A DNA stretch of 64,000 nt from Drosophila pseudoobscura (Eukaryota > Arthropoda > Insecta > Diptera > Drosophilidae). The notes below the pieces were generated by a model. The model made no database searches. It saw only the letters and a list, made by a program, of their open reading frames with translations, and had not been told where the DNA came from. Shown here piece after piece: positions 48,901 to 59,769 of the stretch. Made by a program: the position numbers and the translations under genes. Position 1 is the first letter of the stretch, and the number at the start of each line of letters is the position of its first letter. Location of the stretch: assembly GCF_009870125.1 (NCBI RefSeq), contig NC_046681.1, forward strand, positions 19,357,001 through 19,421,000, read 5' to 3'.

Positions 48901-50422
48901 TTACAAATCATATTTGAGCTCCAGATAACCCAACGTTTTACACTTATCTAACAATGCGGTAATCCCAATGAGCGCCTCCTCAGCATTGGGCACGATGTGC
49001 ACCGGGGGCAGGATGAAGCCATAGCGACCCGTGTCCCGGAACTCGATGGTGTAGGATATCTCGATGCCCTGCTCGTTGTAGGCCCAGTCATTGGTTGCCC
49101 CCGAGGCGGGATCTACACATAACAACAACCCATTATTTACCCTCAAATATGGCCAGTCTCTCCGCACTACTTACAAAGTATTCCCGCAGCAGAACCATAT
49201 CTGTAGACTGTGCCATAGGGGAACGCCTCAACCGCATCGCCATAGGCCTTGGCCACCTCCATCAGATCGTCGAAATTTTCGGGATATTCCTCTTTGGTAT
49301 GGCCATAGGGCGAGAGCAGTAGCTGGCTGTAGGAGTGAAAGGCTAGCATCACATTGAGCTTCTCCTTGATGCTGCCCACAAAGTCGGACATGGCCTGGAT
49401 CTCCGGCTCGGAGAAGGCATGCGGTCCCCCATAGTCCTCGGCACAGGGGTTCGAGGAGGCACCACCGTTCTCCATCCAATGGGAGTCGTAATTGCGATTG
49501 GGATCGACGCCAACGCAGGCAGAAATCTCCGAGGGCTGACGCGTCTTGCGCCACATGCGATCCTTTAGATCAAAAAATGTTAATGAGCTATAAAGGAGGT
49601 ACAGAAATCCTTACCTTTTCATGGGTGTACACAAATCCATCTACATTTAGCACCGGCACAATGTACCAGTCGTGGCTCTCAGCCAAGGTCCTTACCAGTG
49701 GATCCTCGGAGGTGAGAAACTGATTGATAAGCCATGTGGCCGTGGCCGAAGTTATCCATTCGCGGGCATGAATGTTGGACTCAATAAAGACACCGGGATT
49801 TCCCGATTTGTAGGAGATCTTCAGGCCGCGTATGGTGCGACCCTCGTAGGATGTACCCAAGACAAAACCTTCCGTAATTACCGGATATCTGGCGAGTATA
49901 TCGTCCAACCAGTCCTCAATTTCAGCCAACGAATTGTACTTTTTCCAGCCAAACTCATCGCTCGAGGCTCTGGAGTTTTCAGCTGTCTCCACGTCGATTA
50001 GCCTGCGCAACAGATGGGAGAGAATTACATAAGGGAACCGAACCTCTTAATAGGCACTACCTACTCCTGCACATTGGGTATGAAGATCTCCGCACTGACA
50101 TTGGCCTTCAACACTTCCGCCTGGAACTCGGGCAAACCGTAGGGGCTGATCATCAGGTGCAGCTCATCCTTGGCCTCATGCCACAACCTGAACTGAAGGG
50201 GGGATTATATTAGAGACTCCCAGACTTTATGCGTAGAAATTCACTCACATTATGCCGATCCTCTGCCAGTTGCCGCAGAAGATTGCGCTGTCCGAGACTC
50301 TCGTACTTGACCTTATAGACAGAGTAGTTGTCATATCGTATCCTGCTGTCCTGACCCACAGATGCCCCCAGGGCGATGTGGAGCAGCGCCAGAGCCAAGA
50401 GCAAAGTGAAGGTGAAGCCCAT
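48901..50422 (-). CDS. Secreted zinc carboxypeptidase, M14A (copy B)
   Basis: Tandem paralogue of copy A with the same five-exon structure and intron phases (0, 2, 0, 1). Exons: 50422-50249, 50192-50065, 50002-49615, 49562-49175, 49112-48901; 429 aa. Signal peptide MGFTFTLLLALALLHIALG, propeptide to about 112, catalytic domain with zinc ligands His179, Glu182 and His306, PNRN at 251-254, and general base Glu383 (TIEFRD). The 255-equivalent is Ala (YGSAAG), suggesting CPA-like preference for hydrophobic ends. The C terminus carries an extra LELKYDL compared with copy A. Only about 107 bp separate its stop from the copy A start codon, so promoter and polyadenylation signals are packed together. 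All catalytic residues I can check are present, so it should be active. Confidence 0.93.
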
Positions 50423-51069
50423 GTTCAGTGCTTGGCATAGAATAAGCGACTATTTCTCTTCAGGTAGCCAGCCAGCTTTATCGCTCGGTTTTCCCTTAGT
50501 CTCAATTGGGTTGTAAAGATACAGAAATTCAAGAGCTTACTGGCAATATTCATTGGTATTTCTCAATTAAATTGGAAGGTATAGAAGATACAGAATTTGC
50601 TATTGTATTATCTGGCATTCCGTTTTGAAACATTGGTTAGGGCGAGGGTATTTTGCTGTGTGTTTTGTTGTTGGATTCTGTGGATCGAATCAGCAGCAGA
50701 CAGCGGGGCCGCTGTTAGAGGCGAAGGATAGCCCAAGAGAGAATTGAAGTACCAATACACCTTACCGTGAAGAATTCTGATGGAATATCTCGGTATTTTA
50801 TAGTCTTTGCTGATAGGTACTTTTAGTCTATCATTGCTGTATCACCGATACTCTCATCCGATAGTTTGTACTTTCCCGCAGCCCTGAAACTACATTTGAT
50901 ACTATGAGTATTCGATGGATGGTACCCCGGAATTCATATGCTGAAACACTTTTTCCAGCTAAACGACCTATTAATCAAGGGACAAAGCAACAGCTGCCAT
51001 CTGTTGAGGAAATATTCCTATATTTATAAAGAATTCTTTTGAGCCCCACTTAGTGCCAGTTCTCTCAGA
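50423..51069. other. Divergent spacer between carboxypeptidase B and the propeptide gene
   Basis: 647 bp shared 5' region. It contains a GATAAAG motif near copy B (50484-50478), further GATA motifs (GCTGATAGG, 50806-50814) and the TATA/Inr of the propeptide gene. A shared regulatory region would allow co-expression. Confidence 0.5.
51025..51060 (+). promoter_or_regulatory. Core promoter of the propeptide gene (TATA + Inr)
   Basis: TATAAAG at 51025-51031, with an Inr-like GCCAGTTC whose A lies at 51058, 33 nt downstream. That leaves a 5' UTR of only about 12 nt before the ATG at 51070. Confidence 0.55.
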
Positions 51070-51563
51070 ATGCTGTTCGTGATTGCATTGCTCTGTTTTG
51101 GTGTTCTCCAAGCCACGGGGCTCCCTGTCCCAGCTCCAGTCTCAGTAACAGTGGAACCTCAAACCACCAAGCCATCCATAAGGACTTCGTATGCAAATTA
51201 TAAGGTGTTTCGGGTGGGAATCCACACTAAAAGTCACTTTGAAGTGATCGAATTTCTGCTGTCTGATCCCGAGATGGTGAGAGATTACCTGTTGCTTTAC
51301 GAGTGGCATTCATTTACTAATAATGTTGTTTTTCATCCTTTCATCTAGTATAATTTGTGGCGCATAGGCAAGAACGAGGTGGACATAATGGTACATCCAA
51401 GGGTGCTACAAGAATTTAACAACACGGTGACGAAGGAGTCGTTTAATGTGCAGCTGTTGGTGCCCGATGTTCAAAAGTAAGTTTATCAAACAATCCCACC
51501 GTAAATCTATTCTAAACATTGCTATTCCCTAGACTCATAGATGCAGAGAAGGCAAGGAAATAA
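51070..51563 (+). CDS. Stand-alone carboxypeptidase activation peptide, secreted, 121 aa
   Basis: Three exons, 51070-51276, 51349-51476, 51533-51563. Signal peptide MLFVIALLCFGVLQATG, a Pro/Val/Thr-rich linker, then a domain matching the M14 propeptide: SYANYKVFRVGI parallels NYGVYKLTI of copy A and YSVYKVKY of copy B; YNLWRIGKNEVDIMVHP parallels YDIWKEYDEHTKEVHIMVSP. Intron phases (0 then 2) and the 128-nt middle exon equal those of copy B. The last exon encodes the conserved LID (LIDGE in A, LIDVE in B) and stops after AEKARK, where the catalytic domain would start. No zinc-binding sequence follows; convergent Tep2 begins 75 bp on. It is therefore a free propeptide, derived from a neighbouring carboxypeptidase by partial duplication or loss of catalytic exons. 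Free propeptides of this family inhibit their enzymes, so an inhibitor or folding role is inferred. It has one NNT glycosylation site. Confidence 0.88.
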
Positions 51564-51599
51564 AAGAGACCTAGTACATTTTCATAGACCTGATTAGAT

Positions 51600-51614
51600 T
51601 ATTTATTTATTTTG
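51600..51614 (-). terminator. Tep2: Tep2 poly(A) signal
   Basis: AATAAATAAATAAT on the minus strand begins about 25 nt after the Tep2 stop codon (51639). It lies within the 75-bp spacer before the convergent propeptide gene. Confidence 0.7.
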
Positions 51615-51638
51615 CAAGCTTCACTCTTCTTCACTCCT

Positions 51639-54600
51639 TCACTCTTTCTTGCAACCGGTGCCACAGTCGCTGCCCTCGCAGATATCGCAGAGGGAGGACT
51701 TCACCTGGTAGTACTCGGTGGCACGGCGTTCCGTGTCGTAATAGTCGTAGAGGGAAACGGCGGCGGGCTTCTGTTTGGCCACAGCATGCGCCTTGGTTGC
51801 CTCCACGGGCAGGCACTTCACATCGCCGGGTGTCAGGCTGTCAAAGTACACAATGACCGTGGAGTCGGAGTTCTTGGTTTCCACCCGCTTCACCCGGTCG
51901 ACGGCCTGGATTTTGCTCAGACTATCGGCATCCCCCACAAAGCCGGAGGGCAGAACGATCTCCATGACAGCCATATTGGAGTCCTTTTCCTTGTCGCCAT
52001 CCTCGAGTGGAATGTACTCGGCGCAAATGTCGACCACCAGCAGCTGGCTGGAGGTGGTGTCCTTCACCGTGGGCGTCACCTTGAAGCTGGGCTTCTTGTC
52101 CTTCTCGGCCAGGTTGTAGCGATACGAGAGCTGAACCATCGCCGACCCCGTGCCCTTGGCCGTGAAATCGACCTTACGCGTGGTCTTTGGCAGTACGTGG
52201 GTCTGCAGCACCAGGGCGTTTTCGGGTTCCACCTTGATGGTGGACTTGGTGCCGTTCGAGGGAACAAACTCAACGTCCATTGTGCCACTGCCCGAGCCAG
52301 TCTTGTAGGCGAATTTGGTCAGTGCCTGCAGGCCGATGACTGTGTCCTGGGTCGAGGCAAAACCTCCGTTGCTGTTGCGCTGCCCAATCAGCCACTTGAT
52401 GATGGGCAACGCCGTCTCCGCGGGATTCTTCTCGAGGAGCGCCAGCAGCACGTAGGAGGTGATCTCCACATCGTTGCTGCGGGGACGCCAGATGGTGAGG
52501 CGACTGGACTGCTCGCCGCTGGCTTCCGTTGCCTTGGACCACCACTTGCGGTCGTTCTCCTGCTTGGCCTCGCTCTCCAGCTTGGCCAGCACCTTCTCGG
52601 CCTGCGGATGCTTGGCCAGCTGCAGGGCCACAGCGGCAATGGCCAGAGCATATTGATCCTCGGTCTTGTCCACCTCCTCGGCCACATACTGCACACCCTT
52701 GTCAATGGCACTCTGGTACTTGGGAATGAGCTCCTGCAAAGATGGCCAAAAGTTAGTCAGATTTCATATTCAAAGACCAATCAGTACTTACATGGTTCTC
52801 GAAGAAGGCCAGCAGGACGAAAGAAGTGAGAGCCAACTCATTCTGATTGGCGTTATCGAAGAGCTTTCCCACCTCAGGGAACTCTCCGTTCTCCTTCTGC
52901 TTGGACAGCAGGAAGTCGAGGCCAGCGGTCACCACCTTGGGATCCACATCGGTGTACTTGCCCGCCTGGTGGAAGGATCGCATTACGTAGGCGGTGAGCC
53001 AAGTGCTGCCCGACGGATCGGACTTGCCGAAAGCACTGTAGGAGCCATCGTCGTGCTTGTAGGTCAGCTCCCGCTGGTAGCCGATCTCCAGGAACTTCCT
53101 TGCCTTGGCCTCAATGCTGGGCATCTTGCGGTTGGTCACCTCCAAGTACTTCAGCACCAGGATGTTGGGCACAAAGTTCACCATGTTCTGCTCCCCGCAG
53201 CCGTACGGCATTCGCACCAGATTGTCGAGATTCTGGAGTGTGGGACCCAGCAGGTCGCCCATCACCGAGAACTCGATAAACTCCGAGTCGCGCACCGCCT
53301 CCGTGGGTATCTGCACTTCGAGGGTCTCCGACATCTCGGGCTGTTCCTTCAGGTTGATGAAAACCGCTCGATTCACGAACTGAGTGACACCCTCGGGCTC
53401 CACCTTCAACTTCTGGTGAATGGTGTCGCCGGCTAGGGGCGAAGTGGCGGTAATCTTCAGGGTGGTGGAGCCCACAGTCTTGGGGCGAATCATAAACGAG
53501 ACGCTCTTGCCGCTGTTCGCGGGTATCGTTACGCGTTTTACTCGGCGCACCTCGTCGCTGGCCTTCTCCTCCACCTCGTTGGTGGCCTCTGTGAACTCGA
53601 ACTCTTTATCCGTGTTGTCCATGGTGACCTCGGCATCGAGGGTCTTGTCCAAGTAGTTGAATATGATCACGGGTATAGCTATCACTTCGCCTTCAGTGAA
53701 CCCACGAGACGGGGATGAGTTGAAGTTGATTTTGGCTTAGGGATTTGAGCACTTACCCCTTTTCACGGAATACGGCAAGTTGGTGGACACAAAGAATGGC
53801 TGGAATACTCGGATTTTGCTGGGGTTCTTGGTCAGGGCGATGCCCGAGCTGGGGTTCAGCGAGAAGCCCGTGACAACCCATGAGGTAATGGTATCCGGGA
53901 CTTTCTTCGCAAAAGTGAAGCCATCGGCATCCGTTCTATTGAAGATTATACGATTAATTTTCACCTCATTTATAAAGTATGATACACCACATATACAGTA
54001 ACGGACGATCCACGTAATGGATTAAATGAACTGACGATTTAGTTGACACTTATATATACATATATCCTTCCACCTCTCAAACAATGACAACATGCAGGGG
54101 GAAAGAGCTGGGAAAATGTTAGTGGAAAGGAACTTCAGTTAGGTTACTCTTCGGTGGAATGCTTTTCTTAGTTTCACGGAACTTTCTTAGGTATGCCGAC
54201 TGGTCATTTGGTTTTTGAAATATTCATTTACGCTGATGAGGGAATGTCTTATGAGTCACCCCACAGTTAACAGTGCATGGCATTAAGTGAACAGAATTTA
54301 TTTGGGACTATTTAAGAATATCCAAGTATCTGGAAACTCTTTACGTATCAGTGGAAGTGCTGGTGGTGCATAATATTCAGCATGAGCCACAATAATGTGA
54401 TCATAACTACGGCGGTGCTCGGGTTCTTCAGCTAGTGAGTGATAAACGACTGTCTGAGATCTGGGAATTAGATGTTGATTAACATTGTGGAGGCATCCGT
54501 TGAGGAGCTTCAACCTATAACCAATTTGGAGGGCGTATCAGACCTAGCACAATAGGTATTGATGAGATATGGGCTTTCACTTGGAATCATTTGGTTCTTG

Positions 54601-57600
54601 AAATATAAATTTGAATGCCATTTATTATGGGCTGATGAGGGAATGTCTTGTGAGTCCCCCAAAGTCATGCCATTAAGTGAATAGAATTTACTCGGAACTA
54701 TTTAGGAATATCCACGTGTCCGGAAACTCTTTACGTATCACTGGTGGTGGGGCTGTTGCTCGTGCCGATGGTGCCAATTCTCCGTAATATTGTGGTTCTG
54801 ATGCCGAAGCAGCCGCAAGGCCTGCGCCAAAGGCGCGGGATTGCGGCATCGCATACCAAGTACGTGCTTCAATTCCTCCAGACCTTAAGAAATAGTCTCC
54901 TGAGGAAAACCACCTAGGATAACCTAATAAGATATTGATTAATTGTAAGAAAGCATCCCCTGAGGAGCTTAACCAAAAAAAATTTTGAGGCTGTCCAATC
55001 AGATCTAGCACAATAGATAATGGTGAGATATGGTTTTGCATTTGTGTAGCCATAACTTAAAAGTAGTGTTGTTAGTCAAGCACATAGAGCACACCTTCTA
55101 CACACAAAAACTAGGCCTAAAGGGTCATACTTTTCAGCATTGTAAAATATCCAGTTTTCCGGAAACTCTTTTCGAATATGGGGCACTGAGGCTGTAGGTG
55201 ATGGTGGCGTTGTGGTGCTCAAAAATACAGATGGTATCATTGGTAGGAGATTTTGATTCATTATACCATTTCCTAATGCTGGAAAACGCTGCAGAGGTCT
55301 TGAGAACCACCGTCTTCCTAATAGGCATAGAAGGTCGATGTAAAAACCAAATGAAGGGCGGAGACAGCAGTTCCATCGCTATAGTATGTTAAAGGAAGAC
55401 TCTTGCAACTGACGGTTGATTTTAGTAGGAGGAAGCTAGGGCATTCAAAGCGTGGAGAGAGAGTTAATCCTACTGATACCCAAACACACACAAAAAGCAC
55501 AACGGGGAAGAGTATTCATTCAATTATGGTTACTTTTCGGCATTGTAAAATATCCAATTCTCCGGAAACTCTTTCCGAATCTGTGGAAGGACTGCGCCTG
55601 AGGCTGAAGCAGGACCTGGAGGGCCGGGTATTCCAGGTGCCCCCGCAATCGAAAATGCAACCGGCATTGGCGAATTTAGTACAAAGAAAGGTACTATAAG
55701 ATCATCTGCATCGGGATATATATATATGTATATCATTAGTATATGGTTAAAGCCTAAAGTTGAACTAGTTTTTTCAAGGTGGAGTTAGATTTTAATCTAC
55801 TTTTTTGGATAGAGATGACTGGTGTGCATTCGGAGGGGGGTTCATGCACTACTTAGATAACCGTAGACCCACCTCCCGTGGCCGGTGGATTGCGAATGCC
55901 ATATCCAGATCTCGGCAAAGTTTGTGCGTACGATGTCTGTCTTCGTTTCAGACGGCGAGTGCGAATCAACGGTATCAATATCGTCGTCTACTTCTGCTTC
56001 TTCGTACTCAAAGTTGTCCGTCATATACAAACCAGCATCAGCATACTGAACAGCTAAAATTTGGGTGGGGGGTATTCGATTTTTCATATACGATTACTTG
56101 TAGTACCTTTCCGAGTTCTTTGGAAACTCTTTTATACGAGTATCTACGAAAAATCGCATGTTCTGCACAAGCAAGTTTCAAGTATTAGTATTGGTGCATG
56201 GCGTCGAGAGAGCCTCAGCCTTAGAAAGCCATAGATTTGTGATTAGGAAGCATAGAGAGCTGTGCGTTAAGGTGCATTATCGTGTGTAGACGTTCGAGGG
56301 CGGCACCCACCTCCGGCTTTCGTCATATATCCAGACCTCGGCAAAGTTCTGACGTATTGGCATTTCTGGGTCGCCGTTAATCACTGGCTCCCGATTGTAA
56401 ATGGCATTACCAAATCCCAATGGTGGACTGCCAACACTAATAGGTATGGCTTGAAAATTTGCTTCCACTTGCGGCTCTTCGTTAACATAGTCGGGGAAAT
56501 CTGATGGAAATGCGGCTTAAGTTCTCCTTTTTCCAATGCGACCAAACAAACTCTTTGCAATATTTAACAATCCCTCAAAATGGTCTACAGAATATACATA
56601 TATTCGAACCCAGTCTTACCCGTATTGTAGGGATAGTTGGCATTGGTCAGGGTCACCAATCCTGAGGTCTCTCCAGGATATCGGCCAAAGCCGCGACGAT
56701 AGGGGGTCGTCGTTTGGTATTTGCTGAGGCTGTTGAAGATCTCATCACGGTTCAGATCGTTGCCGGACTTCAGCAGCAGAACACTCTGGTCCACTCCGAG
56801 AAGGCCCACAAAAGAATCGGCATCCGTCTTCACACGCAGCTTAATCTCTTCGCTGGGCTTTGCATCCGCCGGCGCAGATATTTCAATCTATTAAATAGTT
56901 CTGGTTAGTACATGCCGCTTTAAAGACAAACCCTTGAGGACCCACCGAGTTGGTGAAATCCATCTCGAAGTTGATTCGTTTCTCTTCAAAGCGCAGCTCG
57001 TTGTCAAAGATGTAGTGCACGAAGATCGTGGCCAGGGGTACCATCGCAAAGCTGGGCACAAACTTGACCGTGTGAGTCTTGCGGCCCTTTGGTACATCCA
57101 CATAGTCGGTGTCCACGATGTTTCCCCTGGCGACAATCGTGTACACAAAGTAGGGTATATCGGCATTCGACTTGACATCAAAGGAAACAGTCTCGCCTAG
57201 TTTTGGCCTGAAGAAAAGCAAAAGTTTGCCTATCACATTACGGTGAAAGTGTTCCGCCGTACTTACGTCTTGGTCTTCACTTCAATCTTGAGTGGTTCGT
57301 CGGTTTCTAAGGCAGGATGGAACTTTGAGATGCTCCCCACGTAGGATGAGGAGTCTCCGAACTCGGCATTTATGCTCACATAACTCATTTCCATTTCGGG
57401 CAGAGTGACGTTGAAGGAGGCCATGCCGTGTTCGTTTAGAGGTCCCTCAAAGTTGAACTCCTGCCGAGTTCCTCCGGAAAATCGATTCCCGTTCATGAAG
57501 CTCAGTTTGACCTTCTTCGTGGAATCCCTGACCGGCGAACCATCCACATTCTTGACCACAATCTGAAAGACAAAGGCCTTGCCCGGCTGATATGAGGGAG

Positions 57601-59452
57601 GATTGTCGACACCCTCGATCTTGTAGCGTTGGCTGTGCAGATTGACAATCGTTGTAGCATTCTGCTTGTTGCCCGTCAGCTCCTCGGTGACGATGGCCAG
57701 GATTTTCAGAGGAGGAGAGTAGCCGCCACGGTATTGGTTGCCTTCGATGCTGAACTCCACGTGTCCCTTGCCATCGACATTGATCGTCTTTTCCTGTTTT
57801 CCAAATTCATGGTTCAGATAGTGTGCAAAATTTGGTTCGATCGAGACGGTTGCCTTGCCCTTGACCGGCTTGCCGTAGGTGTACTTAGCCCTGATCGTGG
57901 CCTTCACCACCTTATCCTGCACGGCCACGTCCTTGGGCGACTCCACGATCACCTCGAACTTGGGCAGCACATACTTGTCCACTTCGAATGTCTTGGTCTC
58001 CGTGCCATCGCCGTCCACACTCACGGCGATCTTCCAGGTGCCCAGCACTGGCTGCTCGGATAGCTGCAGCTCCCCGGAGTACACGCCCTTCGTCAGCTTG
58101 ATGTCCGACAGCTGTTTAATGCGGTTCTGGGCCCCATCAGTGATGGCTATCGTGATGGGCTTGTCGATCTTGGCCGGTCTAGTGTACTCGTCGACGAATA
58201 GTACTCGGAACTGCACAAGATCGGCGGGCTTGTAGGTGGCCTTATCGGTCTGAATGAAGGTCGGGAGCTTATCGTCGGCATGGTTCAGCTTGGTGGAGTT
58301 CTGGAAGACGATGCCCGTCACTCCGACAGCTGTCAGATTGTAGTCCCCGCTTGCCAGCTTCGGCACATCGAACTCCACATTCTGGGTGGACATGGGCTCT
58401 ACCTCGATCTCCTTTGTCTCGTTGTAGGAGGGCCCATTGAGGCTGATTCTCATCTGGCTGGGGCCGTCCGCCTTGTGCACGGACACGGCCACATTGTACC
58501 TGAAGTTGGAGCGGATGGTGCCAGGCCCCACAACCGAATAGAGGCTGCAATATATGTACACAAAAGATTTGTTTAATTAAACAAAACTGATTGCTGGCAA
58601 TGAACTATCAGTCGCGGATTACGATTCCCATTTCTTAATTGCAATTCCATGTATAATTCGCTAATTAATGACTGTATTCTGATTCTCTATTCTCTATGAT
58701 TGATTCTGTTTGAATCTGATAATGCAAAACAAATAATATAATGGTGTTCTTGAGTGTAACAAGCTGTGCGGTACCTCTTATATACTGTCGGACATGAAAT
58801 ATGATGTTTTTATAGTCCATACCTCTAAAAATAGAGATCATTGGCTTTATATAGTAGTTTCTGTACTGTCCCTGTCTCACGTAATCAAAAACATACTCCC
58901 AAGATCACGATGGGGTACAGGGTATATGAATATTAAACTTTTATGACACCCGCAATTAAGCGGATCCCACACTCACAAAATTTGTATGTTACAAACAAAA
59001 AGGTTCTCTGTTTTTCCCCCATTGAATGTCCCGCTGTGCTTCCCCCCTAGGCAGACGCGTGTTCCGATAATCAGTGAAACGAGCACCTCTCCCCAGAGAA
59101 GAAAGCCATCTACTCCAGACTGCAAGGCTTTTTTTAACCGGTTTGAAGGGAACCAAAAGAGTGACACTTGAACATTATCTGGATAGTAGACGTGGCCAGG
59201 CATACACTGGCTGGGTGCATACACAACTTTATTGACATAGTCTATTATTTGAATATCAGTTTATTGGTTCATATGGCACCTGACAGTAACCTTCCTTAGT
59301 TATACTGATAAGCGATCGATTGGACCATATACATATGTATGTACGTATACATATGTATGCATGTATATGACTCTGTATAACAGAACTCACCCGGTGGCAT
59401 TGATTAACAATGCGAATTGCAACAGAAAAACACTGAGACATATCCTCAACAT
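51639..59452 (-). CDS. Tep2: Thioester-containing protein with alternative hypervariable exons
   Basis: Secreted complement-like protein of the alpha-2-macroglobulin/C3 family, thought to act as an opsonin. Exons: 59452-59391 (coding), 58544-57267, 57207-56946, 56887-56620, one of the alternative exons between 56500 and 54692, 53935-53757, 53690-52792, 52733-51639. With alternative exon 3 this is 1404 aa. Signal peptide MLRICLSVFLLQFALLINATG; mature start LYSVVGPGTIRSN is typical of TEPs. The thioester GCGEQ is intact at about 904-908 (nt 53202-53188). A basic RRVKR site (about 790) could be a convertase site. The C terminus carries the TEP Cys signature (CDICEGSDCGTGC). The bank of mutually exclusive exons in the hypervariable region is the hallmark of Drosophila Tep2. 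The acceptor at 53936 (TTCAATAG) is weak but is the only one giving the right phase. Confidence 0.95.
54302..54449 (-). pseudogene. Tep2: Decayed sixth Tep2 alternative exon
   Basis: Homologous to exon 5 at its end (IRKEFPDTWIFLNS) and still open for about 49 codons from a possible acceptor at 54450. The donor position reads AA|ATAAAT where exon 5 has GA|GTAAAT: the invariant G is an A, and the frame then meets TAA. The usual acceptor region is also altered. It looks like a duplicate cassette that has lost splicing. Confidence 0.7.
54692..54923 (-). other. Tep2: Tep2 alternative exon 5
   Basis: 232 nt, the longest cassette; acceptor ATCTTATTAG, donor GA|GTAAAT. The variable part is aromatic then Ala-rich (FGAGLAAASASEPQYYGELA), with end motif IRKEFPDTWIFLNSSE. 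Confidence 0.87.
55131..55278 (-). other. Tep2: Tep2 alternative exon 4
   Basis: 148 nt, acceptor GTTTTCCAG, donor AA|GTATGA. The variable part is short and Thr/Pro/Ser-rich (FLSTTTPPSPTASVP). The end motif is identical to exon 3. Confidence 0.87.
55534..55705 (-). other. Tep2: Tep2 alternative exon 3
   Basis: 172 nt, acceptor CCGATGCAG, donor AA|GTAACC. The variable part includes a collagen-like run (GAPGIPGPPGPASASG). The end motif is IRKEFPENWIFYNAEK, identical to exon 4. Confidence 0.88.
55873..56053 (-). other. Tep2: Tep2 alternative exon 2
   Basis: 181 nt, acceptor AAATTTTAG, donor AG|GTGGGT, phase 1 in and 2 out. The variable part is strongly acidic (EYEEAEVDDDIDTVD), with end motif VRTNFAEIWIWHSQ. 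It shares the donor sequence with exon 1, suggesting these two are sister copies. Confidence 0.88.
56311..56500 (-). other. Tep2: Tep2 alternative exon 1
   Basis: 190 nt, acceptor TTTCCATCAG, donor AG|GTGGGT, phase 1 in and 2 out. The variable part is Pro/Gly-rich, followed by the shared end motif IRQNFAEVWIYDESRR. Confidence 0.88.
58545..59390 (-). other. Tep2 intron after signal-peptide exon
   Basis: 846 bp between the signal-peptide exon and the first macroglobulin exon. No repeat or further exon recognised. Confidence 0.6.
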
Positions 59453-59532
59453 TTTGGCAACGGGTCACGACACAAGCTGTAAAAGAATTTTGATTATTTC
59501 TGGCACATAATATTGTATATATGTTGTCTTAT

Positions 59533-59542
59533 TTCACGCGAA
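59533..59542. promoter_or_regulatory. STAT92E-like site in the Tep2 5' UTR intron
   Basis: TTCACGCGAA fits TTCNNNNGAA. Tep genes are known JAK/STAT targets, so the site is plausible, but one motif is weak evidence. Confidence 0.3.
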
Positions 59543-59612
59543 GGTTTATGACAATGCTTTTTTTTTGTTCTCTCTCTCCTTCTCATTCACACGCGAACAA
59601 TCAAGAACTGAC

Positions 59613-59684
59613 CTCAAGAGACGAACACAGTGGCCGGCACGATCCAAAATGAGCTGCGCTTGAAACGAGACGGGGCTTAAATAC
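59613..59684 (-). promoter_or_regulatory. Tep2: Tep2 core promoter and noncoding first exon
   Basis: The TATA-like TATTTAAG (59683-59676) lies 33 nt upstream of a consensus Inr TCATTT with A at 59650. The 38-nt first exon would end at 59613 (donor GTCAGT). It joins the acceptor TTTTACAG before 59476, which leads to the start codon at 59452. Confidence 0.55.
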
Positions 59685-59769
59685 GATTTCCAAGTGATCG
59701 GACATCGGCTCCCGATCCGATCTCTCTCCCATTCGTTGGGGCGTCGCGTCTCTCTATTTTGTTTGTTGC

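Larger units (their letters stand above)
54180..55050 (-). repeat. Tandem duplication carrying alternative exons 5 and 6
   Basis: About 54180-54600 and 54600-55050 are diverged copies. They share e.g. GCTGATGAGGGAATGTCTT, CATTAAGTGAA, GGAAACTCTTTACGTATCA and a TCAGA(C/T)CTAGCACAATAG stretch in the same order, exons and introns alike. Confidence 0.8.

Noticed and set aside
51612..52829. 405-codon plus ORF over Tep2
   Set aside because: Antisense shadow of Tep2 exons 6 and 7; crosses a Tep2 intron and starts without a good ATG.
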